Positions 1-8,330 of a DNA stretch of 32,222 bases are shown piece after piece. The stretch is from assembly GCA_028749215.1 (NCBI GenBank), contig JAQUOA010000008.1, positions 1 through 32,222 of the forward strand, read 5' to 3'. The stretch's first letter is position 1. Each line of letters begins with the position of its first letter. A model generated the notes under the pieces. It ran no database searches, had not been told where the DNA came from, and was given only the letters and a program-made list of their open reading frames with translations. Source of the DNA: Bacteroidota bacterium (GTDB lineage Bacteria; Bacteroidota; Ignavibacteria; UBA10030; UBA8401). The translations under genes were made by a program, and so were the position numbers.

Positions 1-2311
1 CTTGAGCTTGTAATCTATTTACTCGACGCAATGTTACTCGCAATTCCAAACCTTTGGTCGTTGAATAATCACCATTGACAAGCGTAGGATACACCTGTTG
101 GCTTGCGCCTGATGCAGGTTGAATTTGTGTGTATTGAACTTGATCTTGGATATCACGATAGAATGTTGTGATATCAAATGAAGCAAAATCTGAAACCTGA
201 TTAGCAAAACCTATTTCATATTGCGTCGTACGTTCCGGGCGCAAACCATACCCAGATACTCCCGTAAAGAAATTTCCGCCCTTAACGTGACTATAGGTAC
301 GGCCAAGACCTAAATATGAATCTCTGTAACGGGTGCTTGACACTAATTTATTAAATTGCGCATGGAAGACTGTCCTATCGGTGACGGGGAACGAAAATCC
401 GATACGAGGACTGATGTATTGCGCTGCCTTAGTTTTTCTGTACGAGGCACTTGAGATAACTTTATTCACTTCGTCAAAAAGTACAAACGATGGGTTAATC
501 AATTCTATACCACCATTGTCAATATAGTCGTAACGAACACCAACGTTCACATTGATATCGGGCAGTTCAATTTTATCTTGCACGTAGAATGCTGCTTCCA
601 CTGGTTTTCGCGGACCTAAATCAGTTACTAGACCATTTTTCTGCACATCGGCGTCAATCGATTTCCCATATACATCATACCCATAATTATCTATTCCAGT
701 ACCTTGGGTTCTAAGCTGTATAACTTTATCGTCTGCCGATAAAGTTGGATCGTTAACTGTTTGCGCGCGAAGAAGTGCATTTCCAGGACTGAACCGTCTA
801 AATGTATACGTATTATATTCACCCCCAACCTTAAGTGCGTGGTTTTGAGTTTGGGCAGAAAAGTCTAAACGACCTCCCATTTTATCTTCATTTTGTCTAT
901 CAAATACGGTCACAATGGGTGTACCTGGTTGATTAATAACTACATCGCCACCGTATAATTGCCATGCATCGTACGGAGAATAACGTGTTCTGAATTGATA
1001 ACCTAGTTTAGCATTTGCAACTGAGTCACCATATGCATTGACACTAAATCTAAAGTTAGGATCCATAGTAACATTTTCTCGGGTAGCGTAGTATACGCTT
1101 GCTTCATAATTAATTGCTGGAGTTATAAATTGCGTAAATTTATAACTTGCAAATCCATTCTGACTCGTATTCAACGGTAAGCGTGAAGTGTTGAGCACAT
1201 TACCTATACCAGCATTGTTGCGGAAAGTCTGTGAAAACCATGATCCCGAACCATGCATTTGAATGTTGCCCATATTATACAATACGGTTCCAACATAATT
1301 AAATCTATTATCCATTCCGCCTATTCGATTACCCGATTGGTACACAAGATTGATCGTATCCGGTTGCGCAGTTGTTGGATGAAGAGGTGATCGCGTATCT
1401 TCGGTTACAATACCTTTCATATTAATACCATCCCAGCGTCGAACATCAAGATCACGGAAGAATGTATTTTGGATACTACCAAAAAATCGAAGTTTGTCGG
1501 TTACCACTGGACCGCCAACGGTAAAAGTATAATCTGAATATCCGTACGAATAACCACCTAAACTTTTATTCCCTTGACCCGTATAATTATCGGTTTCCAT
1601 GAGAAGAGAAGCTTTCCATTTGTCAGACCCGGTCCGCAACTGGCTCATAACCAAACCACCGCTTGCATTACCGTACTCTGCGGAATAGCCGCCAGCTTGT
1701 ACCTGAATTTGCTCGACAGTTTCCGCACTGAAACTAATTGCACGTCCACCAACAAACTTGTTCGTTGCAGGCACGCCATCTACCACAAAACCAGTTGCAT
1801 CTGGACGAGCACCGCGAATGTAAAAGTCATTGTCACGTGATATAACACCCGGTTGCAAACGAACTGCATTTTCAACTCCTCGGACAGGAAGGTTTGCAAC
1901 AAAATCAGCATCGACAATTCGCACCGACGCCGTGGCAGATTTATTGACCAACGGACGTTCTGCAACTACCAAAACAGTACCCACCTGCACACCTTCTGGA
2001 GGCAATTTAAAATTTGCTTCTGATGTGAGATCTGCGTTCACACGGATGTTAGTGATAGTGATCGCTTGATATCCAATGTAACTGGATTTCAATGTATAAG
2101 TCCCCACTTCCAACTTCAGAATACTGAATTCGCCATTTACGTCTGTTGTTGTTCCGAACGAAGTTCCAACGACAACTACAGCCGCCCCTACCAGTGGTTC
2201 GCCACTTTCGCGGTCAACGACTTTACCCTTGATCTTTCCTTGAGAGCCGGCAAAGATAAGACCGGGAGCGAACATAGCTAGAACTAGAAAAAAGTAGAGC
2301 ATATGTTTCAT
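1..2311 (-). CDS. TonB-dependent outer-membrane receptor with N-terminal carboxypeptidase-regulatory-like domain (partial, C-terminus off window)
   Basis: Reverse strand from ATG at 2311 reads MKHMLYFFLVLAMFAPGLIFAGSQGKIKGKVVDRESGEPLVGAAVVVVGTSFGTTTDVNGEFSILKLEVGTYTLKSSYIGYQAITI...YIRGARPDATGFVVDGVPATNK: signal peptide, CarboxypepD_reg-like fold and plug-domain motif. The last ~16 codons before the window edge are open (LELRVTLRVNRLQAQ-like). SD GGAG lies upstream. Not in the ORF track because no stop lies in the window. Confidence 0.9.
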   Translation of the reverse strand, partial: MKHMLYFFLVLAMFAPGLIFAGSQGKIKGKVVDRESGEPLVGAAVVVVGTSFGTTTDVNGEFSILKLEVGTYTLKSSYIGYQAITITNIRVNADLTSEANFKLPPEGVQVGTVLVVAERPLVNKSATASVRIVDADFVANLPVRGVENAVRLQPGVISRDNDFYIRGARPDATGFVVDGVPATNKFVGGRAISFSAETVEQIQVQAGGYSAEYGNASGGLVMSQLRTGSDKWKASLLMETDNYTGQGNKSLGGYSYGYSDYTFTVGGPVVTDKLRFFGSIQNTFFRDLDVRRWDGINMKGIVTEDTRSPLHPTTAQPDTINLVYQSGNRIGGMDNRFNYVGTVLYNMGNIQMHGSGSWFSQTFRNNAGIGNVLNTSRLPLNTSQNGFASYKFTQFITPAINYEASVYYATRENVTMDPNFRFSVNAYGDSVANAKLGYQFRTRYSPYDAWQLYGGDVVINQPGTPIVTVFDRQNEDKMGGRLDFSAQTQNHALKVGGEYNTYTFRRFSPGNALLRAQTVNDPTLSADDKVIQLRTQGTGIDNYGYDVYGKSIDADVQKNGLVTDLGPRKPVEAAFYVQDKIELPDINVNVGVRYDYIDNGGIELINPSFVLFDEVNKVISSASYRKTKAAQYISPRIGFSFPVTDRTVFHAQFNKLVSSTRYRDSYLGLGRTYSHVKGGNFFTGVSGYGLRPERTTQYEIGFANQVSDFASFDITTFYRDIQDQVQYTQIQPASGASQQVYPTLVNGDYSTTKGLELRVTLRRVNRLQAQ

Positions 2312-2480
2312 ATTTTTCTCCTAATTATTGTTAAGTGTATTAATGTGGGTTGTTTGATGTGTACGAGATTATTAAAATCTGATGTACCCGATGGAGGAAT
2401 AAAAAAATTGAACTCAGAAATGTAACTATTTTATAATTGCCACGTAACATGTAATTTAACTCTCATTTTCTAATGGTCGA

Positions 2481-2509
2481 AATATAGAGAGCGCTGTTAC
2501 AAATGTCAA
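2481..2509 (-). promoter_or_regulatory. Sigma70-type promoter for the TonB receptor gene: TTGACA - 17 nt - TATATT
   Basis: Reverse complement of 2481-2509 is TTGACATTTGTAACAGCGCTCTCTATATT; -35 at 2504-2509, -10 at 2481-2486, spacer exactly 17 nt. Confidence 0.7.
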
Positions 2510-2612
2510 GTGTCTTAAAAAAGAAAACTACCCAATTTTTACAATTATAAAGCGCTGCGGTTGACATTGGTAAAAAAATACGTTATCCAGAATCATCATA
2601 AAAAAGAGGGCT

Positions 2613-3845
2613 CTAGTCTACGCACGGTGATGGAAACACGATCCTTTCTGGATGGATGCGTTGTCCATTGGACAAAAACCGTTGAATATAGACTTGAATT
2701 TGATTATTCCTTCCATCACACCATGCAACAACAAACTTCCCTTTTTCGTTCATCGCGACTGCCGGGAACTCCTGCACAGTTGGTTCCGGTGTCTTGTTAA
2801 CTATGAAATTTCTCCCGATAGGGCGCCCCTCATAATTAAAGAGTTGAGCGTAAATATCTCCAATCTGATTTTTAAAATCATTTCGATAATCTTCCCAAAC
2901 GCAGACAAACCTTCCCTTGGTTGATCCTGCGATTCGTGGCAGACGTTGCCATTGTTTAGTACGATCATCATTCACTTTAATGTTAGCCCGTGTAAATTTT
3001 TTTTTGTTTTTAATTTTCTGCAAATATATGTCCGATTCTCCCGTGCGATAGTCTTTCCACACGATAAAATAATCATCGGCGCCCCTATTCAAAACTTCTG
3101 GATTTGATGAATACGCATTGCCCTTGGATTCATCAACAACAATATTTTGTGAAAACAAAAGTTTCCAGTTGCTTTCTTTCGCATATACATGAAATAGTTT
3201 TTCTTCCAAATCCTGCCAGGCAAACACCATTGAAGAATCTATTCCCATTTTTACACAAGGATATTGAGGCAATGAAATTCCTTTCGTTACTAGAAAATTT
3301 TCACCGATCTTTTCTCCCTTATCACCATAACGCTGTGCATAGATCGCAGGACGACCCCAACGGTAATCTTGCCAAACAATGACACCGTTCCCATGAGGAT
3401 GAATAGACACCCGTGGACACATTGAAGGCATATCATGGTCGGCTGTACGCTGGGCCGAATCGATACAGCTTCCAATGTTTGAAAACCGTGTATACCAAAC
3501 AGCACCACGCCCATCTTGCCATTGTTCCCAAGTAACTGTTACATTTCCATATTCGTCAATCCCAAGATCAGCATTTTGGCCATAGCCTGTCAGAGATCCA
3601 TTGACAATGCACGGATGAAAAATAAACTTATTTGCCGTATCAAGAAGTGCTAAAAAAATATGTCCTCCTTGTTGCGGTGATGAATTACAAACAACGGCAA
3701 CAATACCACTCTTTGAAATTGTTACATTACAATTAACAAAATCGATTGATGGATCGCTTTCTTGCGCGTCCGATATCGATAAAAAAAATAAGCAAATGAC
3801 CCCATGGAATAACAATATAGTTTTATAAGAATCGGTAAAGTTCAT
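2613..3845 (-). CDS. Secreted repeat protein, putative beta-propeller (repeated W.D.R...(I/V)Y.Q units)
   Basis: 410 aa ORF with N-terminal hydrophobic signal (ILLFHGVICLFFLSISDAQ) and repeats VTWEQWQDGRGAVWYTRF, VIVWQDYRWGRPAIYAQRY, VFAWQDLEEKLFHVYAK, FIVWKDYRTGESDIYLQKI, VCVWEDYRNDFKNQIGDIYAQLF, VVAWCDGRNNQIQVYIQRF. Confidence 0.75.
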   Translation of the reverse strand: MNFTDSYKTILLFHGVICLFFLSISDAQESDPSIDFVNCNVTISKSGIVAVVCNSSPQQGGHIFLALLDTANKFIFHPCIVNGSLTGYGQNADLGIDEYGNVTVTWEQWQDGRGAVWYTRFSNIGSCIDSAQRTADHDMPSMCPRVSIHPHGNGVIVWQDYRWGRPAIYAQRYGDKGEKIGENFLVTKGISLPQYPCVKMGIDSSMVFAWQDLEEKLFHVYAKESNWKLLFSQNIVVDESKGNAYSSNPEVLNRGADDYFIVWKDYRTGESDIYLQKIKNKKKFTRANIKVNDDRTKQWQRLPRIAGSTKGRFVCVWEDYRNDFKNQIGDIYAQLFNYEGRPIGRNFIVNKTPEPTVQEFPAVAMNEKGKFVVAWCDGRNNQIQVYIQRFLSNGQRIHPERIVFPSPCVD

Positions 3846-4200
3846 AGTGTGATCTCAATGCAAGACGGTATACGAAAACTAAGGCGTTTCTATTTTTACA
3901 AAGATATAAAAAACTGGCGTGTGAAACAGTAGGAAGGATTTATTTTAAGGTAAAAAACGGATACTGCCAAAATCAAACGGTTCTCACCAAAAATATTGTG
4001 CTGATCTGCATCCAACTCTAAATCCTATCTTGGCAGCAACTACGAACGTTTATTAAACTTCATTCCGTCCCACCATGATGGTTTCAAACATCAAATTTCT
4101 GGCTTTCATCCCAAAATTATTTCCGAGAACAATATCTTATCATATGTTGTGTCATGATTATTGTCAAAATATACATCATCCATAAAAAAAAGGAGGAATA

Positions 4201-4566
4201 GTGAAACTCAATAAAAAGATCGTGGCTCAAAACCTGCGATTGTTCGGTTACAAACGATTCGGCACAATGAAAAAATTCGCTGAAGCACTCGATATGAATC
4301 CTTCAACTCTCTATTCGGGGTATTTGAATGGCCGCAGCATACCTGGTCCCGTGCTGTTGGTGAAATTAATGGACTTAGGCTGCAACATTAACTGGTTGTT
4401 AACAGGTAGAGAGATGCCATCCACAACGTTCAACGAAATTGACAAGGTGAAAAGGTTAGAAGAAGAGAATGCCCGATTGCGATTTGCGTTATCTTATTCT
4501 GACAATTCTTTAACAGCTTTTAAAGAAATAGAAAAGATTAATGGCACATTTGCGAAAACACAATAA
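4201..4566 (+). CDS. Helix-turn-helix protein, phage CI-repressor-like N-terminus, coiled-coil C-terminus
   Basis: GTG start with strong SD AGGAGG 5 nt upstream. GTMKKFAEALDMNPSTLYSGYLNGRSIPGPVLLVKLMDLGCNINWLLTG resembles the CI-repressor HTH family; IDKVKRLEEENARLRFAL looks like coiled coil. Confidence 0.75.
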   Translation: MKLNKKIVAQNLRLFGYKRFGTMKKFAEALDMNPSTLYSGYLNGRSIPGPVLLVKLMDLGCNINWLLTGREMPSTTFNEIDKVKRLEEENARLRFALSYSDNSLTAFKEIEKINGTFAKTQ

Positions 4567-4585
4567 TTAGTTATGGTGGAGTTTC

Positions 4586-4669
4586 ATGCAAACTTTTACT
4601 ACACTTGCATCCGTAATTGTGCCTGTTCATTATGACGGTAAAGACTTATTTACAAAAATACAGAACTGA
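4586..4669 (+). CDS. Possible 27-aa leader peptide overlapping the kinase start (MQTFTTLASVIVPVHYDGKDLFTKIQN)
   Basis: ATG at 4586 preceded by GGTGGA (4575-4580) at 5 nt spacing; TGA at 4667-4669, inside the histidine kinase ORF in another frame. Confidence 0.3.
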   Translation: MQTFTTLASVIVPVHYDGKDLFTKIQN

Positions 4670-5786
4670 ACTTCTCTTCAACTTCGGATTTCTAACGATC
4701 CTAGGAATTGCCTTTTTTTTGCAGACTATTTTCAGCGATTCTGTCTGGAACAATAGCCAGGATAGTATGAAACCGCACTTTATCATCAACACCTTTGTGG
4801 ATAGAGTGGTGGCGGCGTATTTATGGCTTTTACTCACTCCGTTCATTATTTGGACATCCGAAAAAATTGCTGAAAAAAAATTTTCATTTTTAGGGATGGC
4901 TGTTATCCATTCATTTGTCGGATTATTTTTTACTTTTATTCACATACCGATTTACAGCACCTTTGTTTTCGTTGCCCATTCTGTCACTCCATTGATGTAT
5001 GTGGACGATTTTGACAAAATTCCAAACATTGATTATGGAAACTACGTTGTTTATTCACTCACACGCGTGAACCACGTGTACCGTCTTCTTTACTACTGCA
5101 TTATCATTGCCATTCACTTTGCATTCGATTACTTCCGAAAATATTCCGAAAGAGAACTTCGTGCATCACAATTAGAAGTTCAACTGAAAGAAACTCAAAT
5201 TCGTACTTTGCATCAACAACTGCAACCTCATTTTCTTTTTAATACCTTGAATGGCATTTCTTCTCTCATGTACAAAAACGTGCAAGCCGCTGACACCATG
5301 CTTACCTATCTTGGCGATTTGCTCCGGATTTCATTAGAGAGAATGAATGTCCAAGAAGTACAGTTAAAAGATGATATCGCCTTCATCGAACGGTATCTGC
5401 TTATCGAAAAAACTCGGATGGGTGAAAGGCTGGCGGTAAAGACAAATTTTCATACTGAAACGCTTGATGCCCTTGTCCCATGCATGATGATGCAACCGAT
5501 TCTAGAAAATGCGATTAAACACGGACTTGGATCTAAACTAAAACAAGGAACTATCCTCGCTTCATCGTGGCATTACGCTGAAAAGCTTTTCCTTCAAATT
5601 GAAGATGATGGCAATGGTTTTGATCTTCCTCTCGAACAAAATCTAACACGCGGCGTTGGGATTAAAAATACCATCGAACGTCTCAAACTTCTCTATGGGA
5701 ACAATTACTCGCTGACATTCGTTAATAAAGAAACGGGTGGCATGCGTGTAACTCTTTCAATCCCATTCCGTATGCAAACCGAGTAG
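4632..5786 (+). CDS. LytS/YehU-type sensor histidine kinase (membrane, His_kinase family)
   Basis: ORF 4617-5786; first ATG at 4632. Several transmembrane segments, H-box HQQLQPHFLFNTLNGISSLM, N-box PILENAIKHGLGSKLKQG, G-box DDGNGF...GVGIKNTIERL. Confidence 0.93.
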   Translation: MTVKTYLQKYRTELLFNFGFLTILGIAFFLQTIFSDSVWNNSQDSMKPHFIINTFVDRVVAAYLWLLLTPFIIWTSEKIAEKKFSFLGMAVIHSFVGLFFTFIHIPIYSTFVFVAHSVTPLMYVDDFDKIPNIDYGNYVVYSLTRVNHVYRLLYYCIIIAIHFAFDYFRKYSERELRASQLEVQLKETQIRTLHQQLQPHFLFNTLNGISSLMYKNVQAADTMLTYLGDLLRISLERMNVQEVQLKDDIAFIERYLLIEKTRMGERLAVKTNFHTETLDALVPCMMMQPILENAIKHGLGSKLKQGTILASSWHYAEKLFLQIEDDGNGFDLPLEQNLTRGVGIKNTIERLKLLYGNNYSLTFVNKETGGMRVTLSIPFRMQTE

Positions 5787-5820
5787 ATAAGCATACAACT
5801 CATTCATTTCATCCTTTTTT

Positions 5821-6588
5821 ATGATTCGTGCGATTATCGTGGACGATGAACCGCTCGCCCGCGAAAAAGTAGAACTATTTGTTCGTGACGAGGCCGACAT
5901 TGAAGTAGTTGCCGTGTGTGGGAATGGTCCTGATGCTGTTGAAGCCTACCATAAGTACAAACCAAACCTTTTTTTTCTAGACATTCAAATGCCGCAGATG
6001 AACGGCTTCGATGTACTTCAACAACTCACCACCAATCCTTTCCCTGCAATAATTTTCATTACGGCCTTCGATGAGTTTGCACTGAGAGCATTTGAATTTC
6101 ATGCACTTGATTACCTATTAAAGCCATTTAACCAGGAACGATTCCGTTTTGCAGTAAACCGAGCGCGAGAAATTCTAACATCAACAAGTCAATCAGAAAT
6201 TTCGATGGAACAAATTAAAGTCTTGCTCGACGCTTATCAAAAAAAGTCAGTACTAATGGAACGGCTTATTGTAAAAACTAATGGGAAAATTATCTTTTTA
6301 AAGGTCAACGAAATTGAATGGTTGGAGGCAGCTGGTAATTATATCAAGTTGCACGTTTGGAATGAAGAGCACCTTATCCGTGATACGATGAACAGCATTG
6401 AAACTCAACTTGACCCGGGAAAATTTGTCCGGATTCATCGCAGCACAATAGTGAATGTCGAACAGATTAAAGAAATGGTCCCGTGGTTTAATGGAGAGTA
6501 CAAAATAACTCTGAAATCTAATGCTCAGGTTTTTTTAAGCCGGGGATTCAAAGATAACTTCAACAAACTTCTCGGCAAGAATTTATAA
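5821..6588 (+). CDS. LytTR-family response regulator (REC + LytTR DNA-binding)
   Basis: MIRAIIVDDEPLAREKV...NLFFLDIQMPQMNGFDVLQQL...FITAFDEFALRAFEFHALDYLLKPF; C-terminal LytTR with NEIEWLEAAGNYIKLHV...FVRIHRSTIVNVEQIKEMVPWFNGEYKITL. Confidence 0.96.
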   Translation: MIRAIIVDDEPLAREKVELFVRDEADIEVVAVCGNGPDAVEAYHKYKPNLFFLDIQMPQMNGFDVLQQLTTNPFPAIIFITAFDEFALRAFEFHALDYLLKPFNQERFRFAVNRAREILTSTSQSEISMEQIKVLLDAYQKKSVLMERLIVKTNGKIIFLKVNEIEWLEAAGNYIKLHVWNEEHLIRDTMNSIETQLDPGKFVRIHRSTIVNVEQIKEMVPWFNGEYKITLKSNAQVFLSRGFKDNFNKLLGKNL

Positions 6589-6615
6589 AACTCATTGTCA
6601 ATTACTTGGACCTCT

Positions 6616-6653
6616 AAAAAAGAAAAACCCTCCGAAGATGGTTTTTCTTTTTT
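6616..6653. terminator. Bidirectional intrinsic terminator between convergent LytTR and serA genes
   Basis: AAAAAAGAAAAACC (6616-6629) / loop ctccgaagat / GGTTTTTCTTTTTT (6640-6653): 14-bp perfect stem with A/T tracts on both sides. Confidence 0.85.
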
Positions 6654-6673
6654 GTCCTATTTACTTGCGGATT

Positions 6674-8257
6674 CTATAACGTCACAACCTTCGCATGAAA
6701 CACACCATCCAGCGTTTTTACTTTTTCAAGCACTGAATCTGGAATCGGGTTATCGACACTTACAACGGTGAGGGCACGTTCCCCCGCACCGGTGCGCCCG
6801 AGGGACAATCCGGCAATATTGATGTTTGCTTCGGCAAGAATTGTTCCCACCTTGGCCAACATACCCGGTCGATCAATATTAGTATAATAGAGAAACGTTC
6901 CTTCCGGATTACCTTCAACATAATAGCGGTCCAGCCGAACAATCTTCAGATATTTCCCGCCAAACACTGTGCCGGCAAATGACCGTTCTTCAACATCGGT
7001 TTTATAGGAAATGGTAAAAAGATTGGTATATGTTTCAACATCGGCTTCTTTCTTTTCACTGACGCGAACACCGAGCGATTGTGCAATGACCGGAGCATTA
7101 ATATAATTAATCGGTTCTTGTACTTGAATTAATTTTGAAAGAAGTCCGCGCAACACACCCGCTTTTAACAATTCGGAATGTTTGTGCAGCAGCTCGCCGC
7201 GCAATTCAATCGTCAACTCTTTTAACTTTCCATTCATCACTTGCGCCTGAAGCATACCGAGCTTTTCAGCCAGCGATAAGAACGGTTTAATTTCTGCAGG
7301 AATTCCGGATTGCAACGCAGATGCGTTCACTGCACCGACTATGCCTCGATCTTTCAAAGCATCAGCAATTTGGTGAGCAATTTGAATAGCAACTTTTTCC
7401 TGAGCTTCTTCGGTTGAAGCACCAAGGTGCGGAGTGGCGACGACTTTGGGATGTTTTGCAAGCGTGTAATCTTTCGGCGGCTCTTCGGAGTAGACATCAA
7501 TTGCAGCGCCGGCAACATGACCGCTGTCCAGAGCTCTTAACAGTGCCGCTTCATCGATAATTCCCCCACGCGCGCAGTTGAGAAGTCGAACTCCTTTTTT
7601 GCATTTAGCAATTGTGGCATCGTTGAGCAGTCCGCGTGTTTCATTGTTGAGCGGAGTATGCACAGTAATAAAATCTGAGCGGCGATAGATTTCATCGAGC
7701 GACACCAATTCAACATTGATCTTCGCTGCAACATCAGCACTGAGTACAGGATCGTACCCGATTGTCGTCATGCCGAATGCTTGTGCCCTGAGGGCCACTT
7801 CGTGGCCAATTTTGCCAAGGCCGACAATGCCGAGAGTTTTTCCGAGAAGCTCGGTTCCCATAAATTTTTTTCGATCCCACTTCCCTGCAACCATACTGGC
7901 GTGGGCATTGGGAATATTGCGTGAAAGTGCCATCAACATTGAGAAGGTGTGTTCAGCGGTAGAAATGGTATTCCCGCCCGGTGTGTTCATAACAATAATG
8001 CCTTTTCGCGAGGCGGCTTCAGAATCAATATTGTCGACACCGGCGCCGGCACGGCCGATCACTTTCATCGACGTTGCTTTTTCAATGATATCGGCGGTAA
8101 CTTTTGTTCCGCTTCGCACAACAAGCGCTGCATACTCAGAAACAATTTTCTTTATTTCATCCGCAGGAAGGCCCGGTTTCAGATCAACCTGAAATCCTTC
8201 GTGTGTGAGAATATCGACACAACTTTTTTCAATCGGATCAGTAATGAGAATTTTCAT
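6674..8257 (-). CDS. serA: D-3-phosphoglycerate dehydrogenase
   Basis: 527 aa; MKILITDPIEKSCVDILTHEGFQVD..., NAD-binding GLGKIGHEVA, catalytic-domain motifs, C-terminal ACT domain (GTFLYYTNIDRPGMLAKVGTILAEANINIAGLSLGR). Confidence 0.96.
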   Translation of the reverse strand: MKILITDPIEKSCVDILTHEGFQVDLKPGLPADEIKKIVSEYAALVVRSGTKVTADIIEKATSMKVIGRAGAGVDNIDSEAASRKGIIVMNTPGGNTISTAEHTFSMLMALSRNIPNAHASMVAGKWDRKKFMGTELLGKTLGIVGLGKIGHEVALRAQAFGMTTIGYDPVLSADVAAKINVELVSLDEIYRRSDFITVHTPLNNETRGLLNDATIAKCKKGVRLLNCARGGIIDEAALLRALDSGHVAGAAIDVYSEEPPKDYTLAKHPKVVATPHLGASTEEAQEKVAIQIAHQIADALKDRGIVGAVNASALQSGIPAEIKPFLSLAEKLGMLQAQVMNGKLKELTIELRGELLHKHSELLKAGVLRGLLSKLIQVQEPINYINAPVIAQSLGVRVSEKKEADVETYTNLFTISYKTDVEERSFAGTVFGGKYLKIVRLDRYYVEGNPEGTFLYYTNIDRPGMLAKVGTILAEANINIAGLSLGRTGAGERALTVVSVDNPIPDSVLEKVKTLDGVFHAKVVTL

Positions 8258-8280
8258 ATTCGTACCCTCTATAATAGTAG

Positions 8281-8302
8281 ACCCCGAGGAAGAACTCGGG
8301 GT
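8281..8302. other. Perfect 8-bp inverted repeat (ACCCCGAG-gaagaa-CTCGGGGT) between aminotransferase and serA
   Basis: Arms 8281-8288 and 8295-8302 are exact reverse complements. On the minus strand the T-run precedes the stem rather than following it. Confidence 0.6.
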
Positions 8303-8330
8303 AAAAAAACCAAGAGACCGGTAAAGGAAA

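Noticed and set aside
1574-2281. Short plus-strand ORFs 1574-1840, 1830-2069 and 2066-2281
   Set aside because: Antisense to the TonB receptor reading frame, which has a clear signal peptide and plug domain.
2561-2589. Plus-strand TTGACA - 17 nt - TATCCA resembling a promoter
   Set aside because: The -10 is weak and it would only drive transcripts antisense to the repeat-protein gene; no supported plus-strand gene lies downstream.
3899-3906. Minus-strand TATCTTTG resembling the Bacteroidota -7 box (TAnnTTTG) upstream of the repeat-protein gene
   Set aside because: No convincing -33 TTG at the right distance; one short match in AT-rich DNA is not enough.
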